Source of the DNA: Streptomyces avermitilis MA-4680 = NBRC 14893
GTDB taxonomy: Bacteria > Actinomycetota > Actinomycetes > Streptomycetales > Streptomycetaceae
Assembly (NCBI RefSeq): GCF_000009765.2
Contig: NC_003155.5
Location: 8,804,001-8,868,000 of the forward strand
Length of the DNA: 64,000 nt
Direction: 5' to 3'
Shown here in pieces: positions 16,563-25,443 of this stretch. The notes below the pieces were generated by a model that was not told the DNA's origin, did not search any database, and saw nothing but the letters and a program-made list of their open reading frames with translations. The position numbers were made by a program, and so were the translations under genes. Numbering within the stretch: position 1 is the stretch's first letter; each line of letters starts with the position of its first letter.

Positions 16563-17054
16563 CTAGGAGACAGCCGGCTCGGGCACCCGCGGGAGGGGTT
16601 CGGGCAGTGCGCGGGGAACCGGGCGTGCCTCGCGCAGCGTGGGCCACGGAGCCGTCGGAACCAGTGGGGCATGGTCGGCGGCCAGAGCCCGGCGCGAGAA
16701 CCAAATGATCTTGCCGCCGGTATTCGTGGCACAACAGCCCCAGCCGTCGCTCATCGCGGCGATCTGCGTCAGGCAGCCGCGCGGCGCGTAGTGCGGGCGG
16801 ACGTCCTGGTCGCTGTCCTGCACCGCGGTGATGAGGTGCTGACCGTTCCACCACATCTCGAGGGTGGTGTTCTTGTCCGCCGCGTGCTCGTCGATCGTGT
16901 GCAGTAGCACTTCGGCACAGTGGCAGACCGGCTCGACGAGTGTCTCCAGATTCCAGTACCGGAGATGGGCGGCCAGAATCCGGCGGACGTGTCCGATCCG
17001 TTCCGGACTGACCTCCACGTCGAGGTGGTAGTAACAGGGCGCTGCGGTCTTCAT
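16563..17054 (-). CDS. Anti-sigma-factor-like ATP-binding (HATPase) protein
   Basis: A 163-aa protein of the Streptomyces serine-kinase-like (RsbW/SpoIIAB-type) ATP-binding group. The N-terminal half reads as a degenerate HATPase fold: VEVSPERIGHVRRILAAHLR, then EPVCHCAEVLLHTIDEHA in place of the usual N-box, and later MSDGWGCCATNTGGKIIWF. It has more Cys than usual and a Pro-rich tail. Whether it still binds ATP or a sigma factor is not certain. ATG 17054 is preceded by GGTGAGGAG, which decides it over an upstream in-frame start. It is divergent from the DUF5133 gene. Confidence 0.75.
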   Translation of the reverse strand: MKTAAPCYYHLDVEVSPERIGHVRRILAAHLRYWNLETLVEPVCHCAEVLLHTIDEHAADKNTTLEMWWNGQHLITAVQDSDQDVRPHYAPRGCLTQIAAMSDGWGCCATNTGGKIIWFSRRALAADHAPLVPTAPWPTLREARPVPRALPEPLPRVPEPAVS

Positions 17055-17359
17055 TGTCGTTGGCTCCTCACCGGCGAAGCTCCAGCTTCTCCTCGCCCTT
17101 GCAGGCCGAGCCCCGAACACGAAGCGTGAGCAGTCATCGCTTCTGAGTCAGTCTCAGGGTGAGCGGGGTACTCCATTCGCGCAACCCGAGCGGACCGGTG
17201 AACAGCTGGTTGAAATCCGAACAGGACGCTCGGTGGTCTTCCGTGCACCATGGGTAAAAGTTTTTGAATCCGTAACGGGTCGACGCCGATCCGTTACGGC
17301 CATCACCTGCACCACGGTCCCCCTGTGCTTGCACGAGAAAGTAGGAGGTGACTGGAGCG
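17055..17359. promoter_or_regulatory. Divergent control region with 9-bp inverted repeat
   Basis: This 305-bp region separates the ATP-binding protein and DUF5133 gene starts. CCGTAACGG at 17271-17279 and CCGTTACGG at 17292-17300 are perfect reverse complements with a 12-bp spacer, about 60 bp before the DUF5133 start. That fits a dimeric repressor or activator site. GGGTAAA at 17253-17259 could be part of a SigB-type -10, but I could not identify a matching -35. Confidence 0.45.
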
Positions 17360-17674
17360 ATGCTGCTGCCTGCCAGAACCGAGGTCGCCAGATATCTCCA
17401 GCGGTACCGGGCGTGGGAGCGCCTGATGCTCGCTGCTCCCGACAACCTCGTGGTACGGGGAAATTTCGAGAACACGGGTTACACCCTCTGCGTGTTGATG
17501 GGGGAACGGTGCGCCCGCGAGGCCGCGGACGCCGCCGAACACTTTCTGCGCACCGGCTCGGCGGCGGCACCGCACGAGCGGAGGACACGCACCGGCTCTC
17601 CCGCGCGCACGGCAAGCGGTTCTCCCGCGCGTACGGCAACCGGTTCTCCCGCGCGTACGGCAAGCAACGCCTGA
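17360..17674 (+). CDS. DUF5133 domain protein
   Basis: A 104-aa protein with the DUF5133 signature over residues 1-65: MLLPARTEVARYLQRYRAWE, YTLCVLMGERCAREAADAAE. The function is unknown; the family is confined to Streptomyces and relatives. The C-terminal 24 residues come from three tandem 24-bp units encoding GSPARTAS, GSPARTAT, GSPARTAS. ATG 17360 has GGAG 5 bases upstream and a longer AGGAGGTGA further back. It lies 98 bp before glgE on the same strand. Confidence 0.82.
   Translation: MLLPARTEVARYLQRYRAWERLMLAAPDNLVVRGNFENTGYTLCVLMGERCAREAADAAEHFLRTGSAAAPHERRTRTGSPARTASGSPARTATGSPARTASNA
17593..17664 (+). repeat. Three 24-bp tandem repeats inside the DUF5133 gene
   Basis: Units at 17593-17616, 17617-17640 and 17641-17664 differ at only a few positions (core CTCCCGCGCGTACGGCAA). 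They keep the frame and extend the protein tail with SPARTA motifs. Confidence 0.9.
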
Positions 17675-17772
17675 GGTCCGTCGGTCGCGTCGGCCCGGTG
17701 CGGACCGGCCCGACCGACCGCACACCACCCCATCGCAGACCGGATCGACCACGGCCGGAGGAGGCGAAACCC

Positions 17773-19770
17773 ATGAACCGGAATCCCGTCATCGGCCGCA
17801 TACCGATCCTGGACGTCCACCCCCTCGTCGAGGGCGGCAGACGTCCCGCGAAGGCCGTGGAAGGGGAGACGTTCCAGGTCACCGCCACGGTCTTCCGCGA
17901 AGGTCATGACGCGGTCGCCGCCAATGTCGTCCTCACGGATCCGCAGGGCCGCAGCGGCCCCTGGACGCCCATGCGTGAACTGGACCCCGGGGCCGACCGC
18001 TGGGGCGCCGACGTCACGCCATGGACGGTCGGCAACTGGACGTACCTGGTCGAGGCCTGGAGCGATCCGGTCACCACCTGGCGCCATCACGCCGGGATCA
18101 AGATCCCGGCCGGGATCGACACCGAACTCGTCCTCGCGGAGGGCGCCGACCTGTTCGAGCGCGCGGCGTACGGCGTGCCGGAGGGGAAGGGGCGGAAGAT
18201 CCTGCTGGCCGCCGCCGACGCCCTGCGCGACACCGAGCGCCCCGCCACGTCCCGGCTCGCCGCGGCGCTCACTGTCGAGGCGGACACGGTCCTCGCGCGG
18301 CATCCGCTGCGTGAACTGCTCACGTCGTCGGAGCCGTTGCCGCTGCTGGTGGAGCGGGAGCGGGCGCTGTTCGGTTCCTGGTACGAGTTCTTCCCGCGTT
18401 CGGAGAGCGGCCGCGTGGACCCGGTGCACGGCACCTTCGCCACGGCGGCGGAGCGGCTGCCCGCGATCGCCGGGATGGGCTTCGACGTCGTCTACCTCCC
18501 GCCGATCCACCCCATCGGAACGGCGTTCCGCAAGGGCCCCAACAACACCCTGTCGGCGAGCCGCCGGGATGTCGGGTCGCCATGGGCGATCGGCTCACCG
18601 GAGGGCGGTCACGACGCCGTGCACCCAGAGCTGGGCACGATCGAGGACTTCGACGCCTTCGTACGTCGTGCGGCGGCCCTGGGCCTGGAGATCGCCCTCG
18701 ACTTCGCGCTTCAGTGCTCTCCCGACCATCCGTGGGTGGAGAAGCATCCGGAGTGGTTCCATCACCGTCCGGACGGGACGATCGCGTACGCGGAGAACCC
18801 GCCGAAGAAGTACCAGGACATCTATCCGATCGCGTTCGACCGGGACATGCCGGGGCTGATCGCGGAGACGGTGCGGGTTCTGCGGTTCTGGATGGGTCAT
18901 GGGGTGCGGATCTTCCGGGTGGACAATCCGCATACGAAGCCGGTGGTGTTCTGGGAGCGGGTGATCGGGGAGGTCGGCCGGACGGATCCGGATGTGATCT
19001 TCCTGGCGGAGGCGTTCACGCGGCCGGCGATGATGCGGGCGCTGGCGGCGGTCGGTTTCCAGCAGTCGTACACGTACTTCACCTGGCGCAACAGCAAGCG
19101 GGAGCTGACGGAGTACCTGACCGAGCTGTCGGGGGAGGCGGCGGCCGTTATGCGGCCGAACTTCTTCGTCAACACCCCGGACATCCTGCATGAGTTCCTC
19201 CAGCGTGGCGGGCGGCCGGCCTTCGAGGTGCGGGCGGTGCTGGCGGCGACGCTGTCGCCGTCGTGGGGGGTGTACTCCGGCTACGAGCTGTGCGAGAACA
19301 CCCCGGTGCGCGCCGGGAGCGAGGAGTACCTCGACTCGGAGAAGTACCAGCTCCGCCCGCGGGACTGGGCGGCGGCCGAGCGCGAGGGACGCAGCATCGC
19401 ACCCCTGATCACCTCGCTCAACCGGATCAGGCGGGAGCACAGTGCCCTGCGCCGGCTCAGGAATGTCCACTTCCACCATGCCGACAACGACGCTGTGATC
19501 GCGTACAGCAAGCGCTCGGGCCGGGACACGGTCGTGGTGGTGGCGAACCTGGATCCGCACCACACCCAGGAGGCGACGGTCTCGTTGGACATGCCGCAAC
19601 TCGGTCTGGACTGGGCCGCGTTCGTGCCGGTGCGCGACGAGCTCACCGGGGAGAGCTACCACTGGGGCAGGGCCAACTATGTGCGTCTGGAGCCGGGGCA
19701 CCGGCCCGCGCACGTTCTCACCGTCCTGCGACCGTCCTCACCGCAGATCGGAGGGTCACCCACACGATGA
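17773..19770 (+). CDS. glgE: Alpha-1,4-glucan:maltose-1-phosphate maltosyltransferase GlgE
   Basis: GlgE (665 aa) transfers maltosyl units from maltose-1-phosphate onto linear alpha-1,4-glucan. It has an N-terminal beta domain, the helical insertion, and a GH13_3 catalytic barrel. FRVDNPHTKP carries the nucleophile Asp384 and FLAEAFTRP the acid/base Glu413, the same 29-residue spacing known for S. coelicolor GlgE (394/423). NFFVNTPDILHEFL and YSGYELCEN are also typical. ATG 17773 follows GGAGGCG and replaces a long spurious upstream extension. It heads the cluster glgE-treS-mak-glgB and overlaps treS by ATGA. Confidence 0.96.
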   Translation: MNRNPVIGRIPILDVHPLVEGGRRPAKAVEGETFQVTATVFREGHDAVAANVVLTDPQGRSGPWTPMRELDPGADRWGADVTPWTVGNWTYLVEAWSDPVTTWRHHAGIKIPAGIDTELVLAEGADLFERAAYGVPEGKGRKILLAAADALRDTERPATSRLAAALTVEADTVLARHPLRELLTSSEPLPLLVERERALFGSWYEFFPRSESGRVDPVHGTFATAAERLPAIAGMGFDVVYLPPIHPIGTAFRKGPNNTLSASRRDVGSPWAIGSPEGGHDAVHPELGTIEDFDAFVRRAAALGLEIALDFALQCSPDHPWVEKHPEWFHHRPDGTIAYAENPPKKYQDIYPIAFDRDMPGLIAETVRVLRFWMGHGVRIFRVDNPHTKPVVFWERVIGEVGRTDPDVIFLAEAFTRPAMMRALAAVGFQQSYTYFTWRNSKRELTEYLTELSGEAAAVMRPNFFVNTPDILHEFLQRGGRPAFEVRAVLAATLSPSWGVYSGYELCENTPVRAGSEEYLDSEKYQLRPRDWAAAEREGRSIAPLITSLNRIRREHSALRRLRNVHFHHADNDAVIAYSKRSGRDTVVVVANLDPHHTQEATVSLDMPQLGLDWAAFVPVRDELTGESYHWGRANYVRLEPGHRPAHVLTVLRPSSPQIGGSPTR

Positions 19771-21518
19771 TCGTCAACGAGCCCGTCCCGGACACCTTCG
19801 AGGACACGCCCGCCAAGGACCGCGATCCGGAGTGGTTCAAACGCGCCGTCTTCTACGAGGTCCTGGTCCGCTCCTTCCAGGACAGCAACGGCGACGGTGT
19901 CGGCGACCTGAAGGGCCTGACCGCCAAGCTGGACTATCTGCAGTGGCTGGGCGTGGACTGCCTGTGGCTGCCGCCGTTCTTCAAGTCCCCCCTGCGCGAC
20001 GGCGGCTACGACGTCTCCGACTACACCGCGGTGCTGCCCGAGTTCGGTGACCTGGCCGACTTCGTCGAGTTCGTGGACGCGGCCCACCAGCGCGGCATGC
20101 GCGTGATCATCGACTTCGTGATGAACCACACCAGTGACCTGCATCCGTGGTTCCAGGAGTCCCGCAGCAACCCCGACGGCCCCTACGGCGACTACTACGT
20201 GTGGGCCGACGACGACAAGCAGTACCAGGACGCCCGGATCATCTTCGTCGACACCGAGGCCTCCAACTGGACGTACGACCCGGTCCGCAAGCAGTACTAC
20301 TGGCACCGCTTCTTCTCCCACCAGCCCGACCTCAACTACGAGAGTGCCGCCGTCCAGGAGGAGATCCTGGCGGCGCTGCGGTTCTGGCTCGATCTGGGCA
20401 TCGACGGCTTCAGGCTGGACGCCGTCCCCTACCTGTACAACGAAGAGGGGACGAACTGCGAGAACCTGCCGGCGACGCACGAGTTCCTGAAGCGGGTGCG
20501 CAAGGAGATCGACACGCACTATCCGGACACGGTGCTGCTCGCGGAGGCGAACCAGTGGCCGGAGGACGTGGTCGACTACTTCGGCGACTTCCCCTCGGGC
20601 GGCGACGAGTGCCACATGGCGTTCCATTTCCCGGTCATGCCGCGGATCTTCATGGCGGTGCGGCGTGAGTCGCGGTATCCGGTGTCGGAGATCCTGGCGA
20701 AGACGCCGGCGATCCCGTCGAGCTGCCAGTGGGGCATCTTCCTGCGCAACCACGACGAGCTGACCCTGGAGATGGTCACCGACGAGGAACGCGACTACAT
20801 GTGGGCGGAGTACGCCAAGGATCCGCGGATGCGGGCCAACATCGGCATCCGCCGGCGTCTGGCGCCGCTGCTGGACAACGACCGCAACCAGATCGAGCTG
20901 TTCACCGCGCTGCTGCTGTCGCTGCCCGGCTCGCCGATCCTCTACTACGGCGACGAGATCGGGATGGGGGACAACATCTGGCTCGGTGACCGGGACGCGG
21001 TGCGCACGCCGATGCAGTGGACGCCGGACCGCAACGCGGGTTTCTCGTCCTGCGACCCGGGGCGTCTGTATCTGCCCACGATCATGGATCCGGTCTACGG
21101 GTACCAGGTCACGAACGTGGAGGCGTCGATGTCGTCGCCGTCCTCGCTGCTGCACTGGACCCGGCGGATGATCGAGATCCGTAAGCAGAACCCGGCGTTC
21201 GGCCTCGGCTCGTACACCGAACTCCAGTCCTCGAACCCGGCCGTCCTCGCGTTCCTGCGGGAGGCCCCCTCGACCGGGGGGAACGGGGACGACCTGGTGC
21301 TGTGCGTGCACAACTTCTCCCGGTTCGCGCAGCCCACGGAGCTGGATCTGCGGGCGTTCAGCGGCCGTCATCCGGTCGAGCTGATCGGCGGTGTCCGCTT
21401 CCCGGCCATCGGGGAACTCCCGTATCTGCTGACCCTGGCAGGCCACGGCTTCTACTGGTTCCGGCTCCGCAAGGACGTCACCCAGGTCACCAAGGTGAGC
21501 TTGTTCGTGAGCTCTTGA
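19767..21518 (+). CDS. treS: Trehalose synthase TreS (maltose alpha-D-glucosyltransferase)
   Basis: TreS (583 aa, GH13) interconverts trehalose and maltose and so feeds maltose to the maltokinase encoded next. Family motifs are FYEVLVRSFQDSNGDGVGD, IDFVMNHTSDLHPWF, GFRLDAVPYL (nucleophile Asp218), LLAEANQWPEDV (Glu260) and LRNHDELTLEMV. It is a stand-alone TreS rather than a TreS-Mak fusion. The ATG overlaps the glgE stop. Its stop lies 28 bp before mak. Confidence 0.96.
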   Translation: MIVNEPVPDTFEDTPAKDRDPEWFKRAVFYEVLVRSFQDSNGDGVGDLKGLTAKLDYLQWLGVDCLWLPPFFKSPLRDGGYDVSDYTAVLPEFGDLADFVEFVDAAHQRGMRVIIDFVMNHTSDLHPWFQESRSNPDGPYGDYYVWADDDKQYQDARIIFVDTEASNWTYDPVRKQYYWHRFFSHQPDLNYESAAVQEEILAALRFWLDLGIDGFRLDAVPYLYNEEGTNCENLPATHEFLKRVRKEIDTHYPDTVLLAEANQWPEDVVDYFGDFPSGGDECHMAFHFPVMPRIFMAVRRESRYPVSEILAKTPAIPSSCQWGIFLRNHDELTLEMVTDEERDYMWAEYAKDPRMRANIGIRRRLAPLLDNDRNQIELFTALLLSLPGSPILYYGDEIGMGDNIWLGDRDAVRTPMQWTPDRNAGFSSCDPGRLYLPTIMDPVYGYQVTNVEASMSSPSSLLHWTRRMIEIRKQNPAFGLGSYTELQSSNPAVLAFLREAPSTGGNGDDLVLCVHNFSRFAQPTELDLRAFSGRHPVELIGGVRFPAIGELPYLLTLAGHGFYWFRLRKDVTQVTKVSLFVSS

Positions 21519-21546
21519 TCCATGGCCCGGAAAGGAACGCGACGCC

Positions 21547-22941
21547 ATGCCGAAGACCGCACCGCTCCGCCCGAGCCGCCTCAGCCCCGGGCCGCTGCTG
21601 ACCTCGCTGGCCGGTCTGCTGCGGGAGTGGCTGCCGACGCAACGCTGGTTCGCGGGCAAGGGCCGGCCGGTCATGGATCTCGCCCTGCTGTCGGTGACCG
21701 AACTGCACCCGGGCTGTCTGCACCTCCTGCTCCAGGCCGGACACGCCGAGCAGGCCGCCGGCAGCGGTTCCGACGAGCATTCCGTCCACGACTGCTACCA
21801 ACTCTTCCTAGGTGTGGGGGAGACGGTCCCGGCCCAGCCGGCCCGTGCCGTCATCGGCCGGGCCGACGAGGGCCCGCTGGCCGGCCTGATGGTCTACGAC
21901 GCCCTTCAGGACCGGAGGTCGACGGCGCTGCTCCTGGAGCGGCTGCGCACCCCGGGCGTCGTAGGACCCCTGCGTTTCGAGCGGGACCTCGGGGTGACGC
22001 TGCCCGCCGGTCTCGAGCCGCGCCTTCTCGACGCCGAGCAGTCCAACTCCTCGCTGGTGTACGGGGACCGGTACATCCTGAAGGTGTTCCGCCGCGTCCA
22101 GCCCGGCATCAACCCCGACCTCGAGGTGCCCTGGGCCCTGGCCCGACAGGGCTGTGACCGCGTACCCGCGCCGGTGGCGTGGATCCGTACCTCCCTTCCA
22201 TGGGGGGCGACCCTCGGCGTGCTCCAGCCGTTCCTGCCCGATGCCGCCGACGGCTGGACACGGGCGCTCCAGGCTCTGGACTCGGGCCGGGACTTCATCG
22301 ACGAGGCGCACGAGCTGGGGCGGGCCACCGCCGAGGTGCATCTGGCGCTGGCCGCGGCCTTCCCGCTCGAGTTCCAGCAGCGGCACCACAACGGACGGCT
22401 CGCGGCCGGGATGACACGGCGCCTGGAGGCCGTGGCCCGGTCCGTACCGGAACTCCTGCCGCACGCCCCCGCCCTGCGCTCGGCCTTCGACGCGCTCGCC
22501 GCCGTCGACACACCCCGTCCCGCCCAGCGGATCCACGGCGACCTGCATCTCGGCCAGGTGCTGCGCACCGGCCGACGCTGGCACCTCATCGACTTCGAGG
22601 GCGAGCCGGCCCGCCCGCTCCCCGAACGCCGTCGTGCCCAGTCGCCCGTGCGTGACGTCGCGGGCATGCTGCGGTCCTTCGACTACGCCGCGCACGCGCG
22701 TCACCCGTGGCGGCCGGACTGGGCCCGGCGTTGCCGGGACGCCTACTGCGGGGGCTATGCGGACGAGGCGGGCTGGGATCCGCGCGAGGAGCCCGAACTG
22801 CTCCGCGCATACGAGACGGACCGGGCGGTGTACGAGGTCCTGTACGAGGCCCGGCACCGACCCGAGTGGCTGCCGGTACCCATGGCGGCGATCGCACGGC
22901 TTGCCGACCGGCAGCCGCTGGGCGCAAGGAGGCCGCAGTGA
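21547..22941 (+). CDS. mak: Maltokinase (Pep2/Mak)
   Basis: A 464-aa ATP-dependent kinase making maltose-1-phosphate, the GlgE substrate. The N-terminal cap contains WLPTQRWFAGKGRPV. The aminoglycoside-phosphotransferase-like kinase core shows RIHGDLHLGQVLRTGRRWHL followed by DFEGEPARPL, with the catalytic Asp in HGDLH and the Mg-binding Asp in IDFEG. AGGAACG precedes the ATG. The gene ends by overlapping the GTG of glgB. It belongs to the pathway trehalose to maltose to maltose-1-phosphate to glucan. Confidence 0.95.
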   Translation: MPKTAPLRPSRLSPGPLLTSLAGLLREWLPTQRWFAGKGRPVMDLALLSVTELHPGCLHLLLQAGHAEQAAGSGSDEHSVHDCYQLFLGVGETVPAQPARAVIGRADEGPLAGLMVYDALQDRRSTALLLERLRTPGVVGPLRFERDLGVTLPAGLEPRLLDAEQSNSSLVYGDRYILKVFRRVQPGINPDLEVPWALARQGCDRVPAPVAWIRTSLPWGATLGVLQPFLPDAADGWTRALQALDSGRDFIDEAHELGRATAEVHLALAAAFPLEFQQRHHNGRLAAGMTRRLEAVARSVPELLPHAPALRSAFDALAAVDTPRPAQRIHGDLHLGQVLRTGRRWHLIDFEGEPARPLPERRRAQSPVRDVAGMLRSFDYAAHARHPWRPDWARRCRDAYCGGYADEAGWDPREEPELLRAYETDRAVYEVLYEARHRPEWLPVPMAAIARLADRQPLGARRPQ

Positions 22942-25138
22942 ACGCACATGCTGTTCCCCCCATCTCCACCCCGGCCCCGCCGTCCGGCGCTCGGCCGGCC
23001 CCGGTGGCACCGGGTGACCGCGACCGGCTCCTGTCCGGGACGCATCACGACCCGCACTCCGTGCTCGGCGCGCATCCCGTGCCCGGCGGGGTCGCCTTCC
23101 GGGTGCTGCGCCCGTACGCGCTGTCCGTCACCGTCGTCACCGACGACCTGCGCACCGAGCTGCACGACGACGGCGCCGGCTTCTTCACCGGCCTGCTGCC
23201 GCTGCGCGCCGTACCGGACTACCGGCTGCACGTGGCCTACGAGGGCACGGTCCACGAGACCGAGACGCCTACCGCTTCCTGCCCGCGCTCGGCGAGCTGG
23301 ACCTGCACCTCATCAACGAGGGCCGGCACGAGGAGCTGTGGACGGCGCTCGGCGCCCGGGTGATGACCCACGCGGGGGTCCTGGGTACCCGCTTCACCGT
23401 CTGGGCGCCGAACGCGCGCGGCGTCAGGGTCTGCGGGAACTTCTGCCGCTGGGACGGGGCCGCGTTTCCCATGCGCTCGCTCGGCTCCTCCGGTGTGTGG
23501 GAGCTGTTCGTGCCCGGCATCGGCGAAGGCGAACTGTACAAATTCGAGATCACCCGCCCCGACGGCACACACACCGTGCGCGCGGACCCGATGGCCCGCC
23601 GTGCCGAAGTGCCCCCGGCGACCGCCTCGATCGTGACGGAGTCGTCGTACGCGTGGGCGGACGGGGCGTGGATGGCCGCGCGCGGCGAGCGTCCCGTGCA
23701 CGAGTCGCCGTTCTCCGTGTACGAGGTCCACCTGCCGTCCTGGCGACCCGGACTGACGTACCGCCAGCTCGCCGAACAGCTCCCCGCCTACGTCGCCGAC
23801 CTGGGCTTCACCCATGTCGAGCTGCTGCCCGTCGCGGAGCACCCCTTCGGCGGCTCCTGGGGTTACCAGGTCACCGGCTTCTACGCCCCCACCGCCCGCC
23901 TGGGCACCCCCGACGACTTCAAATACCTCGTCGACGCCCTGCACCGGGCCGGCGTCGGCGTCCTGATGGACTGGGTGCCCGCCCATTTCCCCCGCGACGA
24001 CTGGGCCCTGGCCGAATTCGACGGACGCCCCCTCTACGAACCCGAAGACCCGCAGCGCGCCGCGCATCCCGACTGGGGAACCCTCGAATTCGACTACGGG
24101 CGCAAAGAGGTACGCAATTTCCTCGTCGCCAACGCCGTGTACTGGTGCGAGGAATTCCATATCGACGGGCTGCGCGTGGACGCCGTCGCCTCGATGCTCT
24201 ACCTGGACTACTCCCGCGAGGAAGGGCAGTGGAGCCCGAACGAGTTCGGCGGCCGGGACAACCCGGACGCGGTCGCCTTCCTCCAGGAGATGAACGCCAC
24301 CCTCTACCGGCGGGTGCCCGGGGTGATCACGATCGCCGAGGAGTCCACCGCCTGGGACGGCGTCACCCGCGCCACACATGACAACGGCCTCGGCTTCGGC
24401 CTGAAGTGGAACATGGGCTGGATGCACGACTCCCTCGGCTATGTGCAGCACGAGCCCGTGCACCGCAAGTACCACCACCACGAGATGACCTTCTCCATGG
24501 TGTACGCCTACAGCGAGAACTACGTCCTGCCCATCTCCCACGACGAAGTCGTGCACGGCAAGCAGGCGCTGGTGTCGAAGATGCCGGGCGACTGGTGGCA
24601 GAGGCGTGCCAACCACCGTGCCTACCTGGGCTTCATGTGGGCCCATCCGGGCAAGCAACTCCTCTTCATGGGGCAGGAGTTCGCCCAGGGCGCGGAGTGG
24701 TCGCCGGAGCACGGGCCGGAGTGGTGGCTGCTGGACGACGAGTACCACTCGGCGGGCGACCACCGGGGCATGCGGGACCTCGTACGCGATCTGAACACGC
24801 TCTACCGCGCCGAGCCGGCCCTGTGGGAGCGCGACACCGACCCCTCCGGCTTCGCCTGGGTCGTCGGTGACGCAGCCGAGGACAACGTCTTCGCCTTCCT
24901 GCGCCACGCCGCCGACGGCACCCCGCTCCTCGCCGTCAGCAACTTCTCCCCGGTCGTCCGCCACGACTACCGTCTCGGCGTCCCCGACGACATCCCCGCC
25001 TGGCAGGAAGCCCTCAACACCGACGCCGCCCGCTACGGCGGCAGCGACCTCATCTGTCCCGACCCCGTCAAGCCCGAGTCCGGCGAGATCCGGCTGACCC
25101 TGCCGCCGCTCGCCACCGTCTGGCTCCGGCCGGCCTGA
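22938..25138 (+). pseudogene. glgB: 1,4-alpha-glucan branching enzyme GlgB, single-base frameshift
   Basis: GlgB makes alpha-1,6 branches on the linear glucan built by GlgE. The gene starts at GTG 22938, overlapping the mak stop, and reads MNAHAVPPISTP through HVAYEGTVHETE. At about 23264 the frame breaks. Normal family sequence (DAYRFLPALGELDLHLINEG) continues in the next frame to 25138. GAGACGCCTAC appears where GAGGACGCCTAC is expected, so one G is missing. Without the break the product would be about 733 aa, a normal length. The downstream part is intact: GSWGYQVTGFYAP, GLRVDAVASMLYLDYSREEG (nucleophile), ITIAEESTAW, LPISHDEVVHGK. From sequence alone I cannot tell a sequencing error from a real mutation. 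ATG 23360 could in principle give a 592-aa protein lacking the N-terminal domain. Confidence 0.9.
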
Positions 25139-25175
25139 GCCGTTCCCAGTTCCCCTTCGGAGAAAATGGGCCCGC

Positions 25176-25216
25176 GGGAAATTCGGTCCCTGGGAAACTG
25201 CGGGAATTTCCCAGGG
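25176..25216 (+). terminator. Overlapping stem-loops after glgB
   Basis: CCCTGGGAA (25188-25196) pairs perfectly with TTCCCAGGG (25208-25216). Alternatively GGGAAATT (25176-25183) pairs with AATTTCCC (25205-25212). The two stems share the right arm, so they exclude each other. Lying 37-78 bases past the glgB stop, they probably form the operon terminator. Confidence 0.6.
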
Positions 25217-25443
25217 CCGCCGTCGCCGTTACGATTCCGATTCGGCCGAATGCGCGGTGTCACATCACCAAAGCAATTGTTTTGACGGCGAACCAGGGGG
25301 GAATTTCCTCCCTAGTGCTTCGGACAGGAGGCACGTCCGATGGGAGCTGCCCGTCAGGCCCCCGGGTGTGTCCCGAGAGTTGCGTGCGCGCCCTCCCATG
25401 GCGACTGTCCACTCAGCACCGCTTGAGGGAGTTGCAAGCACCC
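25217..25443. promoter_or_regulatory. Presumed control region of the sigma factor gene
   Basis: Together with the hairpins above this makes up the 305-bp gap after glgB. It contains a lower-GC stretch with TTGACG at 25283-25288 and a GGAATTTCC palindrome near 25311, but no convincing complete promoter. An in-frame TTG at 25282 could extend the sigma factor N-terminally. Confidence 0.3.

Noticed and set aside
23360..25138. A separate gene starting at ATG 23360
   Set aside because: It is the in-frame continuation of glgB after a one-base deletion; it lacks the normal N-terminal domain and has no convincing ribosome binding site.
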